This document shows, in pieces, positions 45,130 through 58,275 of a DNA stretch of 64,000 bases (position 1 is the first letter of the stretch; every line of letters begins with the position of its first letter). A model generated the notes under the pieces. It had not been told where the DNA came from and made no database searches. It saw only the letters and a list, made by a program, of their open reading frames with translations. The translations under genes were made by a program, and so were the position numbers. The DNA comes from Myxococcales bacterium. Its GTDB lineage: Bacteria; Myxococcota_A; Polyangia; Haliangiales; Haliangiaceae. The DNA is taken from assembly GCA_947483555.1 (NCBI GenBank), contig CANKMW010000009.1:81401-145400 (forward strand), written 5' to 3'.

Positions 45130-45300
45130 TCAACGCTGCGCGAAGGCCTGCGCAGTCATGGCACCCCACCGTGGGCCTTCAGCCACATCGATCTCCTCGG
45201 CGATCGCCTCGGGGTTGCCGGCTTGCAAGATGCGGCGCGCTTCGAGGACGTCGGCGCGGGCCTGGGCGCGGTCGGTCTTCCATGGGCGTCACCGGGGAGC
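45130..45300 (-). pseudogene. Short protein-like C-terminal fragment
   Basis: Within the 320-bp gap between the small lipoprotein and the hydrolase gene, a minus-strand frame reads ILQAGNPEAIAEEIDVAEGP then RWGAMTAQAFAQR and a stop at 45130-45132. It is preceded by a stop and has no start, so if real it is a gene remnant. The family is not recognised. Confidence 0.3.
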
Positions 45301-45365
45301 GCGACCGCGTGACCGCCCGGTCGCCACCGGATCGGCCATTCGACCCATCGCGCGCCGAGCCGGCG

Positions 45366-46973
<1,608 letters not shown>

Positions 46974-47013
46974 CCGTGGACGCGCCGCCGCGGCCGTAGA
47001 ATGGCGCCCGCGC

Positions 47014-48546
47014 GTGACCTCGCTGGCCCTCGCCGATCTGCTGACTGCGCTGTCGCTGGCGACCGATCTCGGCGCCGGGCTGCCGCTGGAGACGTCGCTG
47101 CGCACCTGCCGGATCGCGACCCACCTCGGCGCGCGCCTGGGGTTGACCGGCGGCGCGCTCGGCGCGGTCTACTACGCCGGGTTGCTCCGCCACCTCGGGT
47201 GCACGGCGTGGGCGCACGAAGCGGCGGCGCTGGTCGGCGACGACCACGATCTGATCCGCACCTTCGAGGGCGTCGACGCCGGGCGCCGCACGGCGGTCGC
47301 CGGCCGCGCGCTCGGGCGCCTCGCACGGGGCGCGCCGGTCGGGCGTCGCGCCCGCGCCGTGGTCGCCGCGCTGACCCATCCTGGTGCCGGCCAGCGCCTG
47401 ATCGCCGCCCAGTGTGCCCAGGCCGAGGCGTTCGCCGACGATCTCGGCCTCGCCGCCGAGACTCGCACGGCGCTGGCGCAGATGTACGAGCGTCCCGATG
47501 GCCGCGGTGGTCCGCGCGGCTTGCGGGGCGACGCGATCGCGCCGGCGGCGACGCTGGTGCATGCCGCCCAGGTGATCGAGGCGCTGCATCGCCACCACGG
47601 ACGCGAGACCACGCTGGCCGAGCTGCGCCGCCGTCGTGGCGGTCAGCTGGCGCGCGAGATCTGCGACCTGGCGATCGCCGACGCCGGCGCGGTGTGGACG
47701 ATCGTCGAGGCGCCCGCGGCGCTCGAGGCGGCGCTCGCCAGCGAGCCGGCGCCGCGGCTGACCGTCGCGGTGGAGCGGCTCGCCGACGTCGCGCTCGCCT
47801 TCGCGCGCTTCGCCGATCTCAAGACGCCGGCCACGGTCGGACACTCGCCCGAGGTGGCGCGGGTCGCGGTCGCGGCGGCGCACCACGGCGGCTGGGCCAG
47901 CGACGAGATCGAACGGCTGCGCTGCGCCGCGTTGCTGCACGACCTGGGCGCGGTCAGCGTGAGCAACCAGGTCTGGGATCACCGCGGTCCACTCGGCGCC
48001 GCGGCCTGGGAACAGGTCCGCCTTCACGCCTATCACACCGAGCGCATCCTGGCGCGCTCGTCGGTGACCGCGCCCCTGGCGTCGATCGCCGGCGCCCACC
48101 ACGAACGGCTCGATGGTGGCGGCTACCACCGCGGCGCGCGCGGTGACGCGCTGCCGCGGGCGGCGCGACTGCTGGCGGCCGCCGACGCCTACGTCGCGAT
48201 GGGTGAGCGTCGCGCCCACCGCGACGCCCATGCCGACCGCGCCGGCGAGTTGCTCGCCGACGCCGCCGCGGGACGGCTGTGCCGGGACGCGGTCGCGCTC
48301 CTGCTGGCCGCCTCCGGCCACGGTCGATCGCGGGCGGCGCTGCCGGCCGGGCTCACCGAGCGCGAGGCCGAGGTCCTCGGCCTGCTCGCGCGCGGCCTGG
48401 TCAGCAAGGAGATCGCCGGCGAGTTGGGCATCGCACCGCGCACGGTGAAGCACCACATCGAGCACATCTACGAGAAGACCGGCGTCTCGACCCGGGCCGC
48501 GGCGGCGCTGTTTGCGGCCCGCCATGATCTGGTCGCGGCCGGCTAG
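47014..48546 (+). CDS. HD-GYP-like phosphohydrolase with C-terminal LuxR HTH
   Basis: A 510-residue protein with no membrane segment. A helical N-terminal part (residues 1-270) holds a degenerate HD-like region. Residues about 285-400 are HD-GYP-like: RCAALLHDLGAVSVSNQVWD with the HD pair near 309, AGAHHERLDGGGYHRG near 360-372 (GYH replaces the GYP triplet), and ARLLAAADAYVAMGERRAHR. Residues about 445-508 are a LuxR/NarL HTH (LTEREAEVLGLLARGLVSKE, IAGELGIAPRTVKHHIEHIY). HD-GYP proteins hydrolyse cyclic di-GMP or cGAMP; coupling to a DNA-binding domain suggests a direct nucleotide-to-transcription switch. GTG start. The next gene begins 69 bp downstream. Confidence 0.88.
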   Translation: MTSLALADLLTALSLATDLGAGLPLETSLRTCRIATHLGARLGLTGGALGAVYYAGLLRHLGCTAWAHEAAALVGDDHDLIRTFEGVDAGRRTAVAGRALGRLARGAPVGRRARAVVAALTHPGAGQRLIAAQCAQAEAFADDLGLAAETRTALAQMYERPDGRGGPRGLRGDAIAPAATLVHAAQVIEALHRHHGRETTLAELRRRRGGQLAREICDLAIADAGAVWTIVEAPAALEAALASEPAPRLTVAVERLADVALAFARFADLKTPATVGHSPEVARVAVAAAHHGGWASDEIERLRCAALLHDLGAVSVSNQVWDHRGPLGAAAWEQVRLHAYHTERILARSSVTAPLASIAGAHHERLDGGGYHRGARGDALPRAARLLAAADAYVAMGERRAHRDAHADRAGELLADAAAGRLCRDAVALLLAASGHGRSRAALPAGLTEREAEVLGLLARGLVSKEIAGELGIAPRTVKHHIEHIYEKTGVSTRAAAALFAARHDLVAAG

Positions 48547-48549
48547 GCT

Positions 48550-48595
48550 TCGGTTTCGGTTTCGGTTTCGGCCACGGCGGCGGGCTCGGGCTCGG
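48550..48595. repeat. Short hexanucleotide repeats (GGTTTC)3 and (GGGCTC)2
   Basis: Two small microsatellites lie directly after the stop of the HD-GYP gene, echoing the tract at 7325-7346. Confidence 0.7.
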
Positions 48596-48614
48596 CAGCG
48601 TGCATACTCGATGC

Positions 48615-53291
<4,677 letters not shown>

Positions 53292-53312
<21 letters not shown>

Positions 53313-53350
53313 TCGATCGGCGCTGGTGATCGATCGGCGGCGGCGCTCAG
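53292..53350. repeat. 59-bp direct repeat, left copy (island 2)
   Basis: Identical over all 59 bases to 55204-55262. It includes the last 21 bp of the kinase gene. Inside are two copies of GGTGATCGATCGGCG separated by two bases. Confidence 0.97.
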
Positions 53351-53491
53351 ATCAACGCCCGCGCCAGAACCAGACCCGCTATCACGGAGTCCTCGCCGCG
53401 CACGCGAGGTTGCGCGCCGCCGTCACCGCCCTCGTCCCCGGCATGAGCACCAAGGGGACTCTCCAGTAGCCGAGCGGATCTCGATTGCGGA

Positions 53492-53956
53492 TCAGTCGCA
53501 GGTCCCTTCGGGCCAGTTGCTCGAGTTGCCGCAGGTCATGGTGCCGTTTCCGATCTCGCAGCAGCTCGTATCGAAATTGTTCCTGGCCTCGGTGTTGTTC
53601 AAGCACTCCGAGAACGTGCTGCAAGCGAGCCGGCAGCTCCCCTGCGTGTCGCCCGGTTGATCGATGACGCAGACGAGGTTCGTGCCGGTGCCGCAATTGA
53701 ACGCGGGCGCGCTGCAGATGTCGCCGTGCTTGATCGTGGAGTTGCCGCCGCCACCCCCACCGCCACCGCCACCACCACCGCCGCAGTTGCACGCGCCCCA
53801 GCCTCCGTTCGCGTCGCAGCTCTGTGCGCCGGCCGCGCCACCGGCGCAGACGCAGCCGCGAGTCTCGTTGAGCACGCAGGAGTCGTCCTCGGTGGCGCAC
53901 GACGCGAGCGTGGGAACGGCGAGCATGAGGGACAACATCAGAATCTTGGGCGACAT
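53492..53956 (-). CDS. Cys- and Gly-rich lipoprotein, island 2
   Basis: A 154-residue protein: signal KILMLSLMLAVPTLASC (lipobox LASC), a Cys-rich segment (CVLNETRGCVCAGGAAGAQSC), a run of 13 glycines as a flexible linker (about residues 57-71), and a second Cys-rich module with the C-x-x-x-S-x-C-L pattern of small surface domains (about residues 72-154). The composition is less G+C-biased than that of its neighbours. It lies in the island framed by the 59-bp repeat, in the opposite orientation to the kinase gene. Function unknown. Confidence 0.7.
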   Translation of the reverse strand: MSPKILMLSLMLAVPTLASCATEDDSCVLNETRGCVCAGGAAGAQSCDANGGWGACNCGGGGGGGGGGGGGNSTIKHGDICSAPAFNCGTGTNLVCVIDQPGDTQGSCRLACSTFSECLNNTEARNNFDTSCCEIGNGTMTCGNSSNWPEGTCD

Positions 53957-54079
53957 GTGAGAGCTCCAGAGATGAAGGTTGAGGCGCTCCTTATAGGCGC
54001 CGACCTCTCCCTCTCAAACTCGCCTGGCCCGACCTTTCAGATATCCGAAACTATAGGAGAATCGTCCCATCAAGCGGAA

Positions 54080-54724
54080 TTATCCCGCGGGTTGCTCGCT
54101 TCGACGCGGCAAGGCGGCGAGCAACATCGCGATGGTCTGCATCGCGACCGCGTCTTCGTTGACGTCGTCGTGCTTGATCGCGAACGAGCGGGCAATTCCC
54201 TCGACCGCGCGCACGAATACCCACGCCGTGGCCTGCGGATCGCGGACCGCGAGGCGCGGGTTTGCGGTCAACCACAGCGTAAGCTGGTGGGTCATCCGTG
54301 TCAGTGACGCCTCGAGGATGCGCACCAGACCGAGCGTTGGCAACTGATCGTAGAGCTCGAAGTGGACCTTGCCCTGCCCGTGATAGACCGCGCGGAACTC
54401 GAGGCCGAGCGCGAGCGCCACGGACTCCGGCGCGTCCGAGGGATGCGCCGCGAGGACACGCTCGAACGTCGTGGCGAACTGACTCGCGTTGCGCTCGATG
54501 AGGGTCGCGAGGATCGACTGCTTGTTGGGGAAGTACTGGTAGAGCGAGCCGATGCTGACGCCGGCGATGTCGGCGACGTGGTTCGTCGTGAACCCCGCGA
54601 CCCCGTACTTCGCGAGCACGCGCTCGGCGGCGATGATCATCGCGTCGCGCGTGACCTGCGCGCGCTCGTGGCGCGGCTGCTTGCGCGGGGCCGTTTGTGG
54701 CCGTGGCGGTCTGCGGCGGGGCAC
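54080..54724 (-). CDS. TetR-family transcriptional regulator, island 2
   Basis: A 214-residue protein (GTG start) with a basic N-terminal extension, then the TetR HTH: RDAMIIAAERVLAKYGVAGF, TTNHVADIAGVSIGSLYQYFPNKQS. The C-terminal ligand domain matches the TetR_C group with an aromatic HFELYDQL helix. The target is unknown. The lipoprotein gene downstream (123 bp away) may be in the same transcript. Length and motifs are intact, so it is probably functional. Confidence 0.92.
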   Translation of the reverse strand: MPRRRPPRPQTAPRKQPRHERAQVTRDAMIIAAERVLAKYGVAGFTTNHVADIAGVSIGSLYQYFPNKQSILATLIERNASQFATTFERVLAAHPSDAPESVALALGLEFRAVYHGQGKVHFELYDQLPTLGLVRILEASLTRMTHQLTLWLTANPRLAVRDPQATAWVFVRAVEGIARSFAIKHDDVNEDAVAMQTIAMLLAALPRRSEQPAG

Positions 54725-54790
54725 GCGCGCACCCTCGCATGGATCACCGGAACGAGCGTGTCAGGTTGCCCTCCGAGGCGCGGGGGACAG

Positions 54791-54925
54791 TCAGGCAGGG
54801 TCGAACGCGTCGAGGTCGGGCGGCGGGTCGAGGGCGCCGGACCAGATGGGGAGCTGGGGCGGGCCTCGGGCGGGGGCGATCGGCGGTGGCTCGGCGGGAA
54901 GGCCGAGGTGGGTGACCGCGCCGTG
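54791..54925 (-). mobile_element. Remnant of an IS91-family transposase (C-terminal tail)
   Basis: A minus-strand frame reads HLGLPAEPPPIAPARGPPQ and ends LDPPPDLDAFDPA-stop. This is the characteristic end of IS91-type (Y2) transposases, which typically finish '...HLGLPTEPPPLAPAR'. Nothing further upstream supports the catalytic part, so only a tail remains. The rest of the 534-bp gap (54725-55258) holds no gene I can support apart from the right 59-bp repeat. Confidence 0.55.
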
Positions 54926-55203
54926 GTGGGTGAGCGAGCCGTCGACCGATCTCGAGGAGCCCGCGACCGGCAGCCTGCCCGGCGATGATCGCGTGCTGGT
55001 GACGTTGACGGCCCATCCCCACCGCCGCGAGCCGATGCGAGACCGCGGTGCGCGACGGCATGCGTTTCCCGGCGCGCTACCACACCATCGGCCCCGGTGG
55101 CGGGGTGGGGCAAAAGGTTAAGAGCATGGGCCCGACTTTGAAACGGTGACAGCCGCTCTGGGCACGCTTTCCCCTGTAATCGCAATGAGGCAGGGCCGGC
55201 TCG

Positions 55204-55262
55204 GGCCATCGCTGCTTCCGGTGATCGATCGGCGCTGGTGATCGATCGGCGGCGGCGCTCAG
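55204..55262. repeat. 59-bp direct repeat, right copy (island 2)
   Basis: Identical to 53292-53350. It includes the stop codon (55259-55261) of the gene that follows on the minus strand. Confidence 0.97.
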
Positions 55263-55972
55263 GCGTCGCCGTCGGAGTCTTTCGAGCCCTTCGGGGGCAC
55301 GTCGTCGGGGTGCATGTACGCCGCCAGGTCGTCGTCGTCGTCGTCGCGCGCGAACTGGATGCCGCCCTTGCGGGCCGGCGGCTCCTGACCGCGGCCCCCG
55401 GGCTCCTGAAAGCGGGCGCCCGGCTCCTGGCGCGGCTGGCGGGTCTGATCGGGCGCGGCTGGTGGCACGATCGGGGGCGGCGCCGCCGCGGTGCGGGGCG
55501 GTCGCCACGCCGACGACGAGACGGTGCCGTCACCGGCGGCGGCGATCGGCGGTGGTCGGGGCGGTCGCCGATCGAAGCGCTCACGGATTCCGGGCGGCAC
55601 CCAGATCGGCGCGCTGCGCCGATCGTCATCGGTGCCGGCCGGATCGGCGGCGTGGGCATCCTCGGCGCCGGCATCGAGCCCGTCGAGCTCGGCGAGCGCG
55701 TCGGCGACGTCGGGCAGATCGAACAGGTCCTGCGCGTCGCCGGCGCGCACCGCCTCGAGCACGGCCTCGCCCAGCCGGATCAGCGACTGATCGCGGCGCC
55801 GGCCGCGGCGGGCATCATCGAGGCGTGCCCGTCCTTCGCGAGCGCCGCGTTCGAGGACGTCGCGGACCACGCCGGCCTGCGCCAGCGTGGTCCGCAAGAG
55901 CGTGCCGAGCGTGCCCCGCGGTGCGGCGGAAGCACGCGAACCTCCCGAACCCTTTCGCGATCTGGCCGCCAT
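55259..55972 (-). CDS. Conserved basic protein with Pro-rich and acidic tail, function unknown
   Basis: A 237-residue protein. The N-terminal part (residues 1-30) is basic; residues about 25-95 are helical (TLGTLLRTTLAQAGVVRDVLERGA, ...DLFDLPDVADALAELDGLD). The second half is a Pro/Arg/Ala-rich disordered linker, and near the C-terminus is a run of Asp residues (FARDDDDDDLAAYMHPDDV). No domain is recognised. It is divergent from the propeller lipoprotein gene with 63 bp between starts. It was probably the direct convergent neighbour of the kinase gene before island 2 entered. Confidence 0.6.
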   Translation of the reverse strand: MAARSRKGSGGSRASAAPRGTLGTLLRTTLAQAGVVRDVLERGAREGRARLDDARRGRRRDQSLIRLGEAVLEAVRAGDAQDLFDLPDVADALAELDGLDAGAEDAHAADPAGTDDDRRSAPIWVPPGIRERFDRRPPRPPPIAAAGDGTVSSSAWRPPRTAAAPPPIVPPAAPDQTRQPRQEPGARFQEPGGRGQEPPARKGGIQFARDDDDDDLAAYMHPDDVPPKGSKDSDGDA

Positions 55973-56035
55973 GCCGCGATTATCAGACCGGTGCTCGCTG
56001 GCGCCAAGCGCGACGTTGAACTACGTTGTGCCAGC

Positions 56036-58042
56036 GTGCGATTCACCCTCCGCCTGGTGACGGTCGTCGCCTGCGGCGCCGCTGTTCCGACGCTCGCGGC
56101 GTGTCCGCCATCGATGACGGCGGGTCCGGGCGTGCACGGGGTCAAGAAGGGCAAGGTGCGGATGCGCGCCTTCACCGAGACCTCGGGGGTTCGCCTGATC
56201 GCGACCGCCGGTCCGTTCGTGTTCGTGGCCAAGGATCACGGGCTGGAACGCTGGCAGGGCGATCAGTCGCTGGCGCTGTCGGCGGATCACGGCCTGCTCG
56301 GGGACCGCGTGCTCGGGCTGGGCAACGATCCGACCCGGGGCTGGTTGTGGATCGTCACCGACGGTGGGGTCAGCTACTACGACAGTCGCGTCGAGACCTT
56401 CCACGAGGTGCCGCCCGCGCCGCTCATGGCGGAGCTCGGGCTGGGCGGCGGTCCGTCGTCCCTGCCGACCTCGATGGTGGTGGCCGGCGCGGTCGACGGC
56501 GGGGTCTGGCTCGGCCACGGCAAGGGCCTCTTCTACACCACGCCGTCCGGCGCCTGGACCTCGACTCCGATCACCGACCCGGTCAAGGCGTTGCTGATCG
56601 ATGCCGAGGGCTGGCTCTGGGTCGGCACCGATCGCGGGCTCATCGGCCGCGCGCCCGACGGCAAGACCTACACGTTCGGCACCGCGCAGGGCAACGACGT
56701 GGTCGCCACCCGGTTGGTGGTCCGCGCGCCCGACGGTGGCGTGCTGGTGATCGGCGAAGACAGCGGTGGCCGGCAGCGGGTCGCACTGGGCGGCGGGCTC
56801 GGCTTCACGTCGTTCAAGGTATCGCCGGGGATCCGATGGTCGGACGCGGTCACCCTGAAGGACCGCATCGTGGTGATGACCGCCGATGGCCTGCTGCAGA
56901 TCACGCGCAGCGGGCCCGGCAAGCCGCGGCCGCTCACGCGTGATGGCACGCGGCTCATGCCGCTCAAGGTCGGGGTCGGCGAACCACCGCGCGTCGAACG
57001 GGTGGCGGCCCGGCTGCCGGCGGGGGCGACCTCGCTCGGCACCGCGGGCGACGAGTTGCTGGTCGCGACCAAGGAGATCGGGGTCGCGCGCATGAACCTC
57101 GACACCCCGCAGCCGATCGGGTGGTTCCGGCGCGCCGAGATGCTCGATCGCGCCAGCACGCTCGCCGTACACTGCGTGGCGCGCGAGGATTGCTGGCTGG
57201 CCACCGGCTCGCCGCGGGCGTGGCGCTGGCGCGGCGAGACCTTCGAGCCCGCCGGCCCGGCCGATCACGTCGTGCTCGCGGTGGTCCGCGGCGCCGACGG
57301 CACGCTCTACGGTCTGCACCGCGGCGGCAGCGCCAAGGCCATCGAGATCTCGCGCATCAACGGCGAGGTGTGGGAGTCGACGGGCGTGAAGCTGACCACG
57401 CCGGGTAATCGCCCCGAGCTGAGCTTCACGCGCTTCGCGCCCAGCGGTGAGCTGTGGGTCGGGCTGCGCTTCCACGACGGCAAGGACGACGACTCGCAGC
57501 CGTGGGGGGTCGCCATCGTCGACCTCGGCCTGGGCGCGGTCGCCTACCATCACGCCAGCGGCGATCCCAGCGAGCGTGAACGCGGCGTGCTGCCGGTGCC
57601 GGTGAACGTCGTCGACGTGGCCTTTCACGGTGACGATCAGGTCTGGATGGCCAGCCTCGAGGGCGCGGTGTTGCTCGAGGGCGACCAGGTGACGGTCTGG
57701 AACGAAGGCATGGAGCTCGAGTCGGAGCTGCTGTCGGCGATCGCGGTGTCGCCCGGCGGCCTGGTCTACGTCGCGACCCCCGATGGCGTGGGGACGTATG
57801 ACGGCGAACAATGGCGATTTCCCGACCAGCTGCGGTTCGCGGCCAACGATCTCGCGCTGGGTCCTGACGCGCGCTTGTGGCTGGCCACCGAGCGCGGCAT
57901 CGCCATCTTCGATGGTCGCAAGGTGCGTCGGATGGACGTGCGCCGCGGCCTGGTCGAGAACACCGTGCTCGACGTGACGCTCGACGAATACGGCCGGGTC
58001 TGGGCGCGTGGACCGCGGTCGCTGATGATGGTCACGCCCTGA
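56036..58042 (+). CDS. Lipoprotein beta-propeller of the two-component-regulator type
   Basis: A 668-residue protein from GTG at 56036. The signal (LRLVTVVACGAAVPTLAAC) ends in a lipobox. The body is a string of blades with the 'LWVGTDRGL' motif: GWLWIVTDGGVSYYD, GGVWLGHGKGLFY, GWLWVGTDRGLIGR, LWLATERGIAIFDG, and the ending GRVWARGPRSLMMVTP. These are the seven-bladed repeats of the sensor domain in hybrid two-component proteins, here without any kinase, so it is a free surface sensor or scaffold. The frame is open upstream to 55238 but only as a shadow. Confidence 0.82.
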   Translation: MRFTLRLVTVVACGAAVPTLAACPPSMTAGPGVHGVKKGKVRMRAFTETSGVRLIATAGPFVFVAKDHGLERWQGDQSLALSADHGLLGDRVLGLGNDPTRGWLWIVTDGGVSYYDSRVETFHEVPPAPLMAELGLGGGPSSLPTSMVVAGAVDGGVWLGHGKGLFYTTPSGAWTSTPITDPVKALLIDAEGWLWVGTDRGLIGRAPDGKTYTFGTAQGNDVVATRLVVRAPDGGVLVIGEDSGGRQRVALGGGLGFTSFKVSPGIRWSDAVTLKDRIVVMTADGLLQITRSGPGKPRPLTRDGTRLMPLKVGVGEPPRVERVAARLPAGATSLGTAGDELLVATKEIGVARMNLDTPQPIGWFRRAEMLDRASTLAVHCVAREDCWLATGSPRAWRWRGETFEPAGPADHVVLAVVRGADGTLYGLHRGGSAKAIEISRINGEVWESTGVKLTTPGNRPELSFTRFAPSGELWVGLRFHDGKDDDSQPWGVAIVDLGLGAVAYHHASGDPSERERGVLPVPVNVVDVAFHGDDQVWMASLEGAVLLEGDQVTVWNEGMELESELLSAIAVSPGGLVYVATPDGVGTYDGEQWRFPDQLRFAANDLALGPDARLWLATERGIAIFDGRKVRRMDVRRGLVENTVLDVTLDEYGRVWARGPRSLMMVTP

Positions 58043-58275
58043 CCAGCCGCAGCCGAGGCATTTCGCCCCGGCATTCGGCTCGCGCGCACGATGGTTCGCG
58101 CTCCGCGCGCGATGCCCGCGGTCTCCGCGTGCGTGCCTATCGTACCTTCGCTCCTCACCGCCGCTCGCAGCGCCGCCCCGAGGCTGTCAGCACGCATGCG
58201 CCGTTGGCTCGTGTGAGGAGTGACCGGTTGTCGCCGCCACTCGCTTGCTGGCCTCATGCTGCCCGGAGGCCACTC

